Shown: positions 20,493 through 29,482, counted from the first letter of the stretch. The stretch is 64,000 nucleotides of DNA from Planctomycetota bacterium (GCA_016195405.1 JACPZP010000019.1:1-64000); one strand, 5' to 3'. Notes: a model not told the origin generated them from the letters alone. Numbers and translations are program-made.

Positions 20493-21335
20493 TTAGACCG
20501 CTGTTTTCCGCCTACGGGCCTTTTGACACTGCGGACAAAAGTGCGTGGCACGTCCCGCGAGAACGATTCGCTCGATCGGCTTGCGACAGCGTACACAAGC
20601 TTTACCGGTTCGGCCGTAGACGCGAAACTCGTTTTGATACTCGCCCTTCAGCCCCGACCCGCCAACGTAATTCCGGATGCTTGACCCGCGTTTTTCGATG
20701 GCCCGCCGAAGCACAACGACAATTGCCATGCGTAAGCGCTCCGCCTGTTGCCGCGACAATTCTTGTCCGAGAAGCCGCGGATGCAGCCTGGCCTCGAAGA
20801 TTGTTTCGTCCGCGTAGATGTTGCCGACGCCGGCGACCACGCGTTGATCTAACAAAATCGCTTTGAGATTTCGGCGCGTGTGCTGCAAGCATTTGCGCCA
20901 AAACACGGGGTCGAGTTCAAATGGCTCCGGGCCAAGCTTGGCATCTTGAAAAAATCGCATTAACGCGGATCGGTCTGCAAGTAAGGTCGCACAACCGAAG
21001 CGCCGGACATCGCGAAAGCGCAGCTCCTCAGTGCCGTCGTCCAATGCGAACACCAGGTGCGTGTGATCTTGTCGTGCTTTACGACTTGGAACAACCATCA
21101 ATTGGCCCGTCATTCCCAGATGAATCAGTAATTGGGGACCATCGAGATCGATGAGAATCCACTTTCCGCGGCGGCTCAGCGAACACACGGTATGGCCGGC
21201 AACCGCCCGATTCCACTTCGGAGACCAGAGTCGCCGCAGCTTCTTGCGACTTGTCCGCACGCCCGCGAGACGCTTCCCCACGAGCGGCCCGCGCAGGTCG
21301 CGGACGACGGTTTCAACCTCGGGCAGTTCCGGCAT
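20493..21335 (-). CDS. mutM: Formamidopyrimidine-DNA glycosylase
   Basis: The 280-residue protein begins MPELPEVETV, giving catalytic Pro2 and Glu3 after Met removal, and has Lys58 (SLSRRGKWI), HLGMTGQL, the helix-two-turn-helix region (VAGVGNIYADE) and the zinc finger CVRC...CPQC at the C terminus. It excises 8-oxoguanine and other oxidised purines and nicks the abasic site. ATG 21335 is fixed by the need for Pro2; the frame upstream runs into repeat DNA. No clear Shine-Dalgarno. Family B repeat copy 2 starts 20 bases upstream. Confidence 0.95.
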   Translation of the reverse strand: MPELPEVETVVRDLRGPLVGKRLAGVRTSRKKLRRLWSPKWNRAVAGHTVCSLSRRGKWILIDLDGPQLLIHLGMTGQLMVVPSRKARQDHTHLVFALDDGTEELRFRDVRRFGCATLLADRSALMRFFQDAKLGPEPFELDPVFWRKCLQHTRRNLKAILLDQRVVAGVGNIYADETIFEARLHPRLLGQELSRQQAERLRMAIVVVLRRAIEKRGSSIRNYVGGSGLKGEYQNEFRVYGRTGKACVRCRKPIERIVLAGRATHFCPQCQKARRRKTAV

Positions 21336-21355
21336 GCCGAAAAATCCAGTAAAAT

Positions 21356-21504
21356 GTTTAGCCGCGAGCCAACGGCGAGCGCGGACGTGTCGCACTTCAG
21401 GGATTCTATGAGCCGCGCGGGACGCAGGCCGACGGGACGCCTCGCGAGGTTGTGTTCTCCGACGTTGGATGCGGCCCGCGCTCGCCGTTGGCTCGCGGCT
21501 AAAC
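21356..21504. repeat. Palindromic repeat family B, copy 2
   Basis: GTTTAGCCGCGAGCCAACGG at the left and CCGTTGGCTCGCGGCTAAAC at the right are perfect reverse complements about 110 bases apart. With copy 3 it brackets the RAYT gene on both sides. Confidence 0.9.
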
Positions 21505-21536
21505 TCAACGAAACGTAACGCGGCGGGGGTGTTGAT

Positions 21537-22136
21537 ATGGTCTTGGGATACCATTCGATCATCAGCGCTTTTGGGTTTTGGTTGCCGAATGATCCCCGCG
21601 GATCGTGGTCCGATTTCGTTGGCGCTTGGGACCTGTTTCGCTACGGGCCCGCGACGAAAACGACGACGCGCAGTTCGGTCGCAGGCGTCGCGCACAATAA
21701 AGAATTGCGGCTCGAGGCGAAATCCGCCCTGAAATATCCCGCTGTGGTTTTCGATGGGCGTCAAGCGCGTGCGGTCGCGCAGGGCTTTAGCGCCGCCGTT
21801 GAAAAATCCGGATTCACCATTTGGGCGTGTGCGATTCTGCCCGAGCACATTCACTTGATCCTTGCCCGCCACAGTTACAAAATCGAACAAATAATCAACT
21901 TGCTCAAGGGCGAAGCGACCAAGCAGCTTGTCACGGAGGGAATTCACCCGCTGTCCCAATTCCAGAGAATTGGAAAAACCCCGACGTGTTGGGCTAAGAA
22001 CGGCTGGAACGTATTCCTGAATACTGCGGCAGACATCGAGCGATCGATTGAATACGTCAACAAGAACCCGGAGAAGGAAGGCAAACCGCGCCAGCACTGG
22101 AAATACGAAAAACGGTACGAGGCGCTCAACGTTTAG
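21537..22136 (+). CDS. REP-associated tyrosine (Y1, HUH) transposase-like protein
   Basis: The 199-residue protein has the Y1 transposase (IS200-like) pattern: the HUH motif PEHIHLIL (His104, His106), a helix [15 protein letters not shown] and a late [13 protein letters not shown] segment where Tyr173 is the likely nucleophile (position judged from RAYT relatives). The N-terminal [13 protein letters not shown] is, from memory, typical of the planctomycete branch. RAYTs cut and join single-stranded DNA at REP palindromes. The gene lies between two family B palindromes, and its TAG stop (22134-22136) is made by the right one. It does not look like a full insertion sequence. Confidence 0.85.
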   Translation: MVLGYHSIISAFGFWLPNDPRGSWSDFVGAWDLFRYGPATKTTTRSSVAGVAHNKELRLEAKSALKYPAVVFDGRQARAVAQGFSAAVEKSGFTIWACAILPEHIHLILARHSYKIEQIINLLKGEATKQLVTEGIHPLSQFQRIGKTPTCWAKNGWNVFLNTAADIERSIEYVNKNPEKEGKPRQHWKYEKRYEALNV

Positions 22137-22243
22137 CCGCGAGCCAACGGCGAGCGCGGACGTGACGCACGCAAGGGATCGTGTTTTCCGACGTTGGATT
22201 TCGCCCGCGCTCGCCGCAGGCTCGCGGCTAAACGCGGCTAAAC
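22131..22243. repeat. Palindromic repeat family B, copy 3
   Basis: GTTTAGCCGCGAGCC at 22131 overlaps the last two codons of the RAYT gene, and GGCTCGCGGCTAAAC ends at 22233, followed by an extra GCGGCTAAAC (to 22243). It ends 15 bases before the trpB ATG. Confidence 0.9.
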
Positions 22244-22257
22244 GAGGGGAACCGCGC

Positions 22258-23451
22258 ATGACCCCATATCCCGATAGCCACGGTCGCTTCGGTCCCTACG
22301 GCGGACGTTACGTGCCGGAAACGCTGATGTTCGCGCTTCGGCAACTGACCGAGCATTTCGAACAAGCCCAGGGCGATCCGGAGTTCGGAAAGCACTTCGA
22401 ATACTACCTGCGGCATTACGTGGGCCGGCCGTCGCCTTTGTACCTCGCGGAACGACTGACAAAGGAGGCCGGCGGCGCACGCATCTATCTCAAGCGCGAG
22501 GACCTCAATCACACCGGCGCGCACAAGATCAACAACTGCATCGGCCAGGCGCTGTTGACGCGCCGCATGGGCAAGCCTCGGGTCATCGCGGAAACCGGGG
22601 CCGGGCAACACGGCGTCGCCACCGCGACCGCGGCCGCCCTGTTCGGCCTTCAGTGCCAAGTCTACATGGGCGAAGAGGACGTGCGCCGGCAAAAGCTGAA
22701 CGTCTTCAAGATGAAGGCCCTGGGCGCCGAAGTCGTCACGGTCACCAGCGGCAGCCGCACCTTACGTGACGCTATCAACGAAGCCCTGCGCGACTGGATG
22801 GCGAGCGTCGAGCACACGCATTACATCATCGGCAGCGTCATGGGGCCGCACCCCTTCCCGGCCATGGTGCGCGACTTTCAATCCGTGATCGGCAAGGAGA
22901 CGCGCGAGCAATGCCAAAATGAAGTGGGCCGATTGCCCGACGTGATCGTGGCCTGCGTCGGCGGGGGCAGCAACGCAGCGGGCATGTTCCATCCGTTCAT
23001 CGGCGACGCTTCCGTGGAATTGATCGGCGTCGAGGCGGGAGGCCGCGGTTTGGCGACCGGCGACCATGCGGCCACGCTCAGCCAGGGAAAGCCCGGCGTA
23101 CTCCACGGCATGTACACCTACGTGCTGCAAGACGACGAAGGCCAAACCGCGCCCGTGCATTCCGTCTCGGCCGGTCTCGATTACCCCGGCGTCGGCCCGG
23201 AACACAGTTACTGGAAGGATTCAGGCCGAGTGAAATACGTGAACGTCGCCGACAGCGATGCCTTGGAAGGCTTCCGCCAATGCAGCAAGCTCGAGGGCAT
23301 TCTGCCGGCGCTGGAGACCGCCCACGCCGTTGTCATGGCGATGCGTGTCGCTACGAAGCGCAGCCATGATGACATGGTCGTAGTTTGCTTTTCCGGGCGT
23401 GGCGACAAGGATTGCTTTGAGGTCGCCCGATTGCAAGGCGAGGAGATATGA
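22258..23451 (+). CDS. trpB: Tryptophan synthase beta chain
   Basis: The 397-residue protein matches Trp[18 protein letters not shown] lysine Lys90 in [21 protein letters not shown], the phosphate loop [10 protein letters not shown] and FSGRGDKD. It condenses indole with L-serine to tryptophan in the alpha2beta2 complex. ATG 22258 is the canonical start; the frame upstream passes through a palindromic repeat. trpA follows after 4 bases, so they form an operon. Other trp genes are absent from the window, and the upstream neighbour is a transposase gene. Confidence 0.97.
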   Translation: MTPYPDSHGRFGPYGGRYVPETLMFALRQLTEHFEQAQGDPEFGKHFEYYLRHYVGRPSPLYLAERLTKEAGGARIYLKREDLNHTGAHKINNCIGQALLTRRMGKPRVIAETGAGQHGVATATAAALFGLQCQVYMGEEDVRRQKLNVFKMKALGAEVVTVTSGSRTLRDAINEALRDWMASVEHTHYIIGSVMGPHPFPAMVRDFQSVIGKETREQCQNEVGRLPDVIVACVGGGSNAAGMFHPFIGDASVELIGVEAGGRGLATGDHAATLSQGKPGVLHGMYTYVLQDDEGQTAPVHSVSAGLDYPGVGPEHSYWKDSGRVKYVNVADSDALEGFRQCSKLEGILPALETAHAVVMAMRVATKRSHDDMVVVCFSGRGDKDCFEVARLQGEEI

Positions 23452-23455
23452 AGGC

Positions 23456-24271
23456 ATGAATCCGATCGACCGGGTTTTTCGGCAGCTCCGAGAGCAGAGG
23501 CGCAAAGCCTTTATGCCGTTTGTAACGGCCGGCGACCCAGATCTAGAAACCACGATACGGTTGGTGCGCGACATCGCAAACCGCGGCGCCAGCCTGATCG
23601 AAATAGGCTTTCCGTTCACGGACCCCATCGCGGATGGCAGCGTTATCCAGGCGTCCTACACGCGCGCCTTGGCCGGCGGCGTGCGCATGGACGACGTCTT
23701 CGCCGCATTTCGAAAGCTGAGTGCCCCGGGCGAGCTTGGCGACGTGTCGCTCATCAGCATGATTTCATTCAGCTTGGTGCACCATCGGGGCCCGGAACGA
23801 TTTATTCTGGAGGCCAAGGAAGCGGGGTTTAGCGGGGCGATCGTTCCCGACCTTCCCATTGAAGAGGCCGCGGATTTGGTGAAGCAGGCGAGCAGTCACG
23901 ACTTCAAGCTCATCCAACTTGTCACGCCAACGACGCCGCGCGACCGCGCCCGCCAAATCGCCCACCTTTCCACCGGTTTTCTTTATTGCGTGAGCGTGGT
24001 CGGCATCACGGGCACAAGAACCGAATTGCCGCCCGAATTGCTGGATCAGTTGCGCTGGCTGCGCACACAAACTGACCTGCCCCTGTGCGTCGGCTTCGGC
24101 ATCAGCAAACCCGAACACATGCGAATGCTGCGGGACCATGTCGATGGCGTGATTGTTGGCAGCGCGCTCGTGCGCCATTTGGAAACGATCGCAAATTTGG
24201 GCAGTGACGCCGCAGTGGCAGCGATTGGGATGCAAGTGAAGGAATTGGCCCACGCCCTGAATTCCGCTTGA
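23456..24271 (+). CDS. trpA: Tryptophan synthase alpha chain
   Basis: The 271-residue TIM barrel has the catalytic Glu49 (LIEIGFPFTDP) and Asp60 (IADGS), numbered as in E. coli, and the phosphate-binding GFGISKPEH and VIVGSALV loops. It cleaves indole-3-glycerol phosphate to indole, which is channelled to TrpB. ATG 23456 was chosen over an earlier frame start within trpB; the gap to the trpB stop is 4 bases. Confidence 0.97.
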   Translation: MNPIDRVFRQLREQRRKAFMPFVTAGDPDLETTIRLVRDIANRGASLIEIGFPFTDPIADGSVIQASYTRALAGGVRMDDVFAAFRKLSAPGELGDVSLISMISFSLVHHRGPERFILEAKEAGFSGAIVPDLPIEEAADLVKQASSHDFKLIQLVTPTTPRDRARQIAHLSTGFLYCVSVVGITGTRTELPPELLDQLRWLRTQTDLPLCVGFGISKPEHMRMLRDHVDGVIVGSALVRHLETIANLGSDAAVAAIGMQVKELAHALNSA

Positions 24272-24294
24272 TCGGCGCCGCACGGAGATGCGGA

Positions 24295-24300
24295 TATAAT
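24295..24300 (+). promoter_or_regulatory. Possible -10 element upstream of the DUF4058-like gene
   Basis: A perfect TATAAT in otherwise GC-rich DNA, 32 bases before the ATG at 24332. The only -35-like word (TTGATC, 24269) is about 20 bases away, longer than ideal, so the promoter call is tentative. Confidence 0.3.
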
Positions 24301-24331
24301 ACGTGTTGAATATCCCGTAGGAGCCCCAAAT

Positions 24332-25093
24332 ATGCCCGTGCATGACTGGACGCGTGTCGAAGCCGGGATCTTTCACGATCTTCACGTCGCGTGGCTTCCA
24401 GAGATTCGCAAGTGCTTGAACGGCGGCTTGCTGCCGGAAGGTTATTACGCCTTGGCCGAGCAACATGCAGGACGCTCCATCGCCGATGTCTTGACGCTGC
24501 ATACCGGACCGCCGGCGCTAGACCCCATGGAGTTGCCGCCGGCCACGGGCGGAATCCTTGTCGCGGAAGCGCCCCCTCGAGTTCGGCGAAAAAGCACCGT
24601 GGAAACAAGCGCGCTTGGCCGCCGGCGCTCCTTGGCCATCCGACACGTGAGCGGTCACCGTCTCGTCGCCCTGCTCGAAATCCTTTCGCCGGCCAACAAG
24701 GATGGGAAACAGCACCTCGCGGACTTCGCCGATAAGGCTCTTTCCGCACTGACTTTCGGGGTGCATCTGCTCCTCGTGGACCTTTTCCCACCCGGCCCGC
24801 ATGATCCGCATGGGATCCATGGTGTGATGCTGCAGCATTTGGAAGACTCCGAGGAGCCCTATGACCTGCCCGACGACGAACCGTTGACCTTGGCCGCCTA
24901 CGCCGCCGGTCCTCTGGTCGAAGTGTATGTGGAGCATGTTGCCGTCGGCGCGTCGCTTCCGGAAATGCCGCTCTTTTTCCGTCCAGACCGTTACGTCAAA
25001 GTGCCATTGGAAACGACTTACGAAGCGGCATTTCACGGAATGCCCGCATTTTGGCAGGATGTTCTTGAAGGGCGGCCGCCAAAAACGTCTTGA
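24332..25093 (+). CDS. DUF4058-like protein
   Basis: The 253-residue cytosolic protein has the core VALLEILSPANKDGKQHLADF followed by VHLLLVDLFPPG, the pattern I know from DUF4058 proteins of planctomycetes and cyanobacteria (E-I-L-S-P-x-N-K then a helix and L-V-x-x-D-L). A restriction-endonuclease-like fold is conceivable from the E...D pattern but is unproven. Start ATG 24332 follows AGGAG. The gene is convergent with the RMD1-like gene, only 13 bases apart. No function is assigned. Confidence 0.65.
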   Translation: MPVHDWTRVEAGIFHDLHVAWLPEIRKCLNGGLLPEGYYALAEQHAGRSIADVLTLHTGPPALDPMELPPATGGILVAEAPPRVRRKSTVETSALGRRRSLAIRHVSGHRLVALLEILSPANKDGKQHLADFADKALSALTFGVHLLLVDLFPPGPHDPHGIHGVMLQHLEDSEEPYDLPDDEPLTLAAYAAGPLVEVYVEHVAVGASLPEMPLFFRPDRYVKVPLETTYEAAFHGMPAFWQDVLEGRPPKTS

Positions 25094-25106
25094 CTGCGCT
25101 GCGACC

Positions 25107-26186
25107 TCAATGCCGGACAAGCGCCAGCACGATCTCGATCAAGATCAACAACACGACGACGATCTCGAGAAATTCCGTCCGAAAATGACTCGCCTGGTCG
25201 GCGACGACCTGGTAGACGCCCTCAATCACTTCCAGCTTGCGGCGAATGTTCTCCTCCCACGTTTGTAAGTGGAATCGCTGGGCCAACAAACGATAGACCC
25301 GGGCCAAGTACGGGTCGCCGACCAGCTTGAGAACGTTCTCCGTGCGCTCGAAGAGAGCGTTGGCTTCCACCTTCAATTCACCCAGGGCGCGCAATGGACG
25401 GGCGTGGCTGCGCCAAAACGCCAATGGCCTGCGCTTCAACGGCGCGATGGTCCGTGAAGCGGCAGCCAAGCGGTCATCGAGACGCGTGTCGATGTGGCGG
25501 AACTCCAACAACTGCAAGTTGGCGAACTCAATTGCCTCCAGCGTCTCCTCGCATTCCTTGTCAATCAAGACGGCCGCGGCCCAATCAGGCAGGAACAGGT
25601 CGTCGGGGCTGTAGCTCAGCCTCAGCTTCAGCGCCTCCTGAATCTCCTGGGCGCTGATCGGGCCGCTCTCCAAATGCACCAGACCACCGAGCAATGCGGC
25701 GTCGCACTCCGGATCGAGGCTGTGTGGCGCGAGCTGGAAGACAAAATACTCCTCGCTTAGGTCATCGGTCCAAGCCGGATCGACGATTGCCGCTATCAGT
25801 TGGCGATGCAAAGGCTCAAGCACATTGCGCGCGGCCCTCTGCAATGCGGACGGATCGGCCAACGACGCAGCCAAAGCGAGCAGACGCTCTCGCTCGAGGG
25901 AGAAAGGAACTTGCAACGCCAGGCTGACCGCCGCGAAATCGAACAGGGTCAGCTCCGCGGCCGCCGCTGTTTTTTCGAGACCGTCGAGCTGCACTGGGAT
26001 CGGCTCCAACGGCAACCGCAGCGGCGCCGGCCGGTAGGAGAAAGACGTCGGCGTGCGGCGGCGGCGCGGAAATTCATGGCGCGCGGCGCCGACCAACTGA
26101 GCCGCCTGATCGAGAATGATTTCGTCGCCCCAATCGAAGGCGACAAAGATATGCAGGATGCCGGTTAGGACGGGGGAATCGGCCAC
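25107..26186 (-). CDS. RMD1/YagE family (DUF155) membrane protein
   Basis: The 359-residue protein has the DUF155/RMD1 layout: an N-terminal beta-rich part (EEYFVFQLAPHSL), LSYSPDDLFLPDWAAAVLID, EFANLQLLEFRHIDTRLD, a helical region and one C-terminal TM (EFLEIVVVLLILIEIVLAL). Yeast relatives act at mitochondrial or septal membranes; the bacterial role is unknown. The frame is open to 26231, but the first 15 codons are palindromic repeat, so GTG 26186 (GAGG nine bases upstream) is preferred. The start remains uncertain. Confidence 0.7.
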   Translation of the reverse strand: MADSPVLTGILHIFVAFDWGDEIILDQAAQLVGAARHEFPRRRRTPTSFSYRPAPLRLPLEPIPVQLDGLEKTAAAAELTLFDFAAVSLALQVPFSLERERLLALAASLADPSALQRAARNVLEPLHRQLIAAIVDPAWTDDLSEEYFVFQLAPHSLDPECDAALLGGLVHLESGPISAQEIQEALKLRLSYSPDDLFLPDWAAAVLIDKECEETLEAIEFANLQLLEFRHIDTRLDDRLAAASRTIAPLKRRPLAFWRSHARPLRALGELKVEANALFERTENVLKLVGDPYLARVYRLLAQRFHLQTWEENIRRKLEVIEGVYQVVADQASHFRTEFLEIVVVLLILIEIVLALVRH

Positions 26187-26199
26187 AGATCGATGCCTC

Positions 26200-26263
26200 G
26201 TAGGACGGATTTCAAATCCGTCATAAGGCAAGTCTTGTAAGACGGATTTGAAATCCGTCCTAC
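26200..26263. repeat. Palindromic repeat family A, copy 2
   Basis: GTAGGACGGATTTCAAATCC...GACGGATTTGAAATCCGTCCTAC. Each half is itself palindromic (GGATTTCAAATCC). The right end provides the TAG stop codon (26260-26262, minus strand) of the small TM protein gene. Confidence 0.9.
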
Positions 26264-26445
26264 AGGGTGATGACTACAATCGTGTAGAGGACGATGCCGG
26301 TGCAGAAGATGCTGAGCATCAGAGCAACGATGGCGGTGCCCGCTTTCACGTCCGCCTTGCGGAATTCGCTCCATTCCGGGTTCGTGAAGGAGTCTTCCAA
26401 GTCGGCGTTTGAAGCGGTGTGCGGGGCGGCATGATCGTGAGACAT
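26260..26445 (-). CDS. Small single-TM protein
   Basis: The 61-residue protein has a polar, His/Asp-rich N terminus (MSHDHAAPHTAS), a short amphipathic part (NPEWSEFRKADVKAG) and one TM helix (about 37-60). Start ATG 26445 is preceded by AAAGGA at a good distance, which supports translation. The stop codon is supplied by the family A palindrome, so an ancestral C terminus may have been longer. No family recognised. The layout resembles small accessory subunits of membrane complexes, but there is no direct support. Confidence 0.6.
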   Translation of the reverse strand: MSHDHAAPHTASNADLEDSFTNPEWSEFRKADVKAGTAIVALMLSIFCTGIVLYTIVVITL

Positions 26446-26531
26446 CGTCGATCCTTTCGTGAAGTTGACTCCTCTTCATCCTACTAGGAGGTCGCGTCTC
26501 CGCCAGATTGCAAGCCCATCGCGCTGCCTGC

Positions 26532-27044
26532 TCATTTCAACGTGAAGTAGACCGCGCCGCCGATAACGACGAGGGCCAACACACCGATCAATAGCCCGAC
26601 TAGGCCGAAGCCTTCCGATGGCGCTCGGACCCCTTTCTGAAAGCGCTCCTCGTCGCCGGGCAGCCACGGCGTCGCATCCTGCGTGAGCGAGCGATCCTCC
26701 CATCGATTGGCGGAACGCGCATGTGCGGAACCCGCATGTGCGGAACCCGCCGAAGTCGAGCGCGCCGCTTGCGGTTTCGCGAGCCCTTGATGGATCTGGG
26801 CCCGCGCCTTCTCGGCTTCCGACTTGAAGGGTATGATTTCGGGAAGCGAAACGGGTGTCTTTGCTAGCTCCCGCTGCTCATCGTTTTCAGCGTGCGCCCG
26901 CGAGGGCGATTCGGAAAGGTCCTTCAATTCGATAGTTGGAATCTGCACTACGGCGCCGCACTGGGGGCATTTGACCAACCGCCCGGCGAACTGCTCGCGG
27001 GCCACCATTTTCTTTCCGCAATGACACGCGACGGCGATTCCCAT
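26532..27044 (-). CDS. Zinc-ribbon protein with C-terminal TM
   Basis: The 170-residue protein starts with a zinc ribbon (CHCGKKMVAREQFAGRLVKCPQCG: Cys7, Cys9, Cys26, Cys29), has a long charged, disordered linker and a C-terminal TM helix (about 147-168). Such proteins are numerous in planctomycetes, with no known function; the ribbon faces the cytosol if the tail is an anchor. A 15-bp direct repeat at 26708-26752 encodes SAHAG/SAHAR units. The start ATG 27044 has no strong Shine-Dalgarno. Confidence 0.65.
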   Translation of the reverse strand: MGIAVACHCGKKMVAREQFAGRLVKCPQCGAVVQIPTIELKDLSESPSRAHAENDEQRELAKTPVSLPEIIPFKSEAEKARAQIHQGLAKPQAARSTSAGSAHAGSAHARSANRWEDRSLTQDATPWLPGDEERFQKGVRAPSEGFGLVGLLIGVLALVVIGGAVYFTLK

Positions 27045-27136
27045 GAGCCAAGCTTAGCCTTGCGTAATGATTAGTCAATCTAGGCAAGTCTCTTTTGGGT
27101 CCTATCCTGACATGGACGCGCCCAAAGGGGACAATC

Positions 27137-27634
27137 ATGCGGCATGTGCTGTCGGCTCTCGTACAGAATCAGCCCGGCGTCCTGGCCCACGTCTCCGGGA
27201 TGCTCGCTTCGCGCGGCTTCAACATCGACAGCTTGGCCGTCGGCGAGACCGAGGATCCACACCTTTCCCGCATGACCTTCGTGGTCCATGGCGACGACGC
27301 GGTCCTAGAGCAGGTCCGCAAGCAGCTCGACAAGATCGTCTCCGTGGTTCGCGTCGACGACATCAGCGGCGTCGAGCACGTCGAGCGTGATTTGATGCTC
27401 ATCAAGGTCTCCGCCAACGCCGCCCAGCGAACGGAGATTGCCCTTTTGGTCGAGATGTTCCGCGCCCGCGTTGTCGACGTAAGCGGCGCCAACATGATGA
27501 TTGAGATTTCCGGTCAAGAAGAGAAGATCGACGCGTTCATCGAAATGATGCGGCCCTACGGCATTCTGGAATTGGCCCGCACCGGACGAATTGCCTTGTT
27601 GCGAGACACGTCCAAGAAGAAGGAACCTAAGTAG
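27137..27634 (+). CDS. ilvH: Acetolactate synthase small subunit
   Basis: The 165-residue protein has the N-terminal ACT domain (HVLSALVQNQPGVLAHVSGM, GFNIDSLAVGETEDP) and the C-terminal regulatory half (MMRPYGILELARTGRIAL). It stimulates the catalytic subunit and confers feedback inhibition by valine in branched-chain amino-acid synthesis. Start ATG 27137 follows AAAGGGG. The large subunit is not in the window. Its TAG stop (27632-27634) is formed by the first bases of a family E palindrome. Confidence 0.95.
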   Translation: MRHVLSALVQNQPGVLAHVSGMLASRGFNIDSLAVGETEDPHLSRMTFVVHGDDAVLEQVRKQLDKIVSVVRVDDISGVEHVERDLMLIKVSANAAQRTEIALLVEMFRARVVDVSGANMMIEISGQEEKIDAFIEMMRPYGILELARTGRIALLRDTSKKKEPK

Positions 27635-27717
27635 GTCCGGCGAGCCGAGCCAGCCCCGTAGGTCCGGCGAGCCGAGCCGGACCCCGGATGGGTCCCGCTG
27701 GGCTCGCGGGACCTACA
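27631..27717. repeat. Palindromic repeat family E
   Basis: GTAGGTCCGGCGAGCCGAGCC occurs twice in direct orientation (27631 and 27658) and is faced by CTGGGCTCGCGGGACCTAC (ending 27717). The first GTAG contains the ilvH stop codon. It ends 15 bases before the next ATG. Confidence 0.85.
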
Positions 27718-27731
27718 AGGAATGAATCCAC

Positions 27732-28028
27732 ATGAACAAGATCACCTGCTGTACCAAGCAGCCGCCGCCGGACCTGCAGGCCGTCCTCGACAAACTCGAG
27801 CCGGGCACGCGGATTCGCATCACGCAGACGGTGCGCGTCGGCATGAAATCGTGGCCGGCGGTTGCCACCGGCGTCTTCCGCCACGTCGATTCACTGGCGA
27901 CGGGCTTGGCCACCCATCGGGTTCCCGAAGACGACATTATCGTGCCGATCATCCACTTCACGAAAGAGCCGCACGGCGAACTGTCGAGCGTTGCGATCGA
28001 CGAGCATACGAAGGTGGAAATCCTATGA
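27732..28028 (+). CDS. Small conserved-looking protein of unknown function
   Basis: The 98-residue protein is predicted soluble, with an N-terminal Cys pair (TCCTK) and a beta-rich body (RIRITQTVRVGMKSWPAVATG, DDIIVPIIHFTKEPHGELSSVAID). No family recognised. Its stop overlaps the start of the DUF418 gene (ATGA at 28025-28028), so it is probably translated together with it and may assist the same process. Confidence 0.6.
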   Translation: MNKITCCTKQPPPDLQAVLDKLEPGTRIRITQTVRVGMKSWPAVATGVFRHVDSLATGLATHRVPEDDIIVPIIHFTKEPHGELSSVAIDEHTKVEIL

Positions 28029-29446
28029 GCCTTGCCATAGAGCCGAAGGATGAACGAATTCGCGAGGGGGCGCCTGCGCTCCAAACGGAGCCGCTGTCCG
28101 AGGCGACGTTTGAGCCGCTTCCAGCCATTGCCCCGGCCCTGGGCCGCGACCGCCTGGTCGCGCTCGACACCTTGCGCGGCGTGGCGGTTCTCGGCATCCT
28201 GCTCATGAACATCCCCGTCTTTGCGTTGCCGATTGCCGCGGTCGGCAATCCGATGGTTGCGGGCGGCGATTCGAATGTCGATTTCTTCACTTGGTTCATC
28301 ATTTATGTCGGGTTTGAAGGCAAGATGCGGTCCATTTTCTCGATGCTCTTCGGCGCCGGCGTCATCCTCCTCACGTCGCGGGCGGAGTCGCGCGGCGGCG
28401 CGGCCGGCATCGCCGACATCTATTACAGGCGTAACCTGTGGCTCATCTTTTTCGGCATGCTGCACGCCTATTTCTTGTGGATGGGCGACATTCTGTTCTA
28501 CTACGGGAGCATCGGTTTAGTTTTGTATCCCCTGCGCAAGGCGCCGGCATGGACATTGGTCGCGGCGGGTTTTATCATCTTGGCGCTCTCCGCGCCCAAA
28601 ATCTACATTGACGACAGCCCACGCCGCACGGCTCTAGAAGCTGACGAAGCAGCCCAGCGCGGCGAGACTCTAACGAACGAGCAGAAGAAAGCCCAGAAGC
28701 AATACAAAGCAAGACTGGAGGGACGCAGACAGTTCGCCAATCCATCTCAGGAGAGGTTGCAAGAAGAGATCGATCTCCACCACGGAGGCTATTGGCCTCT
28801 ATTCCGGAGTCGCGCCCAGATGGCCATGTCAGCTCAGAGGCTTGAATTCTTCAGCATCAACTTCTTCGACATCGCCGGCATGATGGTGCTCGGCATGGGA
28901 CTCATGAAATTCGGCGTGTTTTCGGCCCAGGGCACCACGGCTTTCTACCTCATCTTCGCTGTACTCTGTTACGGCGTCGGCCTCACTTTGAACGAATACT
29001 TGGGCCTCCGGCTCATCGGCGAGAACTTCGATCCGCTTCGGCAGGACCAATTCGTCCGGTACTGTTATGAAATTGGTCGCACGACGGTGGCGCTAGGCCA
29101 CGTCGCTCTAGTCATGTTCATCCACAAGATGGGCTGGCTCGCTTGGCCCCGGCACTGCCTCGCTGCCGTGGGCCAGATGGCTCTCACGAATTATCTGATG
29201 CAGTCGGTGATCTGTGTTCTCGTGTTCGAAGGCTTCTGTCTGGGATGGTTCAACGAGTTGAGTCGCTTCGAGTTGTATTACGTCGTGGGGGCGATTTGGG
29301 CGTTCCAGTTAATCATAAGCCCGATCTGGCTGCACTTCTTCCGCTTCGGCCCCATGGAATGGGTGTGGCGGGCGCTGACCTATTGGCAGTTGCCGCCGAT
29401 GCTGGCGCGACGTTCAAATAGCGCCCCGATTGCGGCAAATGCTTGA
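28025..29446 (+). CDS. DUF418 family membrane protein, copy 1
   Basis: The 473-residue protein has a signature near residue 43 (RDRLVALDTLRGVAVLGILLMNI) found at the start of DUF418 proteins, about nine to ten TM helices, GKMRSIFSMLFGAGVI, RRNLWLIFFGMLHAYF and a C-terminal WLHFFRFGPMEWVWRALTYW typical of the family. DUF418 proteins are relatives of membrane acyltransferases and may transport or modify a small molecule. A charged cytosolic loop (about 195-255) is inserted mid-protein. It is coupled with the preceding gene. A second copy follows. Confidence 0.85.
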   Translation: MSLAIEPKDERIREGAPALQTEPLSEATFEPLPAIAPALGRDRLVALDTLRGVAVLGILLMNIPVFALPIAAVGNPMVAGGDSNVDFFTWFIIYVGFEGKMRSIFSMLFGAGVILLTSRAESRGGAAGIADIYYRRNLWLIFFGMLHAYFLWMGDILFYYGSIGLVLYPLRKAPAWTLVAAGFIILALSAPKIYIDDSPRRTALEADEAAQRGETLTNEQKKAQKQYKARLEGRRQFANPSQERLQEEIDLHHGGYWPLFRSRAQMAMSAQRLEFFSINFFDIAGMMVLGMGLMKFGVFSAQGTTAFYLIFAVLCYGVGLTLNEYLGLRLIGENFDPLRQDQFVRYCYEIGRTTVALGHVALVMFIHKMGWLAWPRHCLAAVGQMALTNYLMQSVICVLVFEGFCLGWFNELSRFELYYVVGAIWAFQLIISPIWLHFFRFGPMEWVWRALTYWQLPPMLARRSNSAPIAANA

Positions 29447-29482
29447 CAGGCAGCGGCGAATCACAGATGTTAATGCCAACTT

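Noticed and set aside
20493-22259. A 588-codon frame that would give MutM a 300-residue N-terminal extension
   Set aside because: MutM needs Pro2/Glu3 at its N terminus, so ATG 21335 is the start; the extension passes antisense through the RAYT gene and two palindromes.
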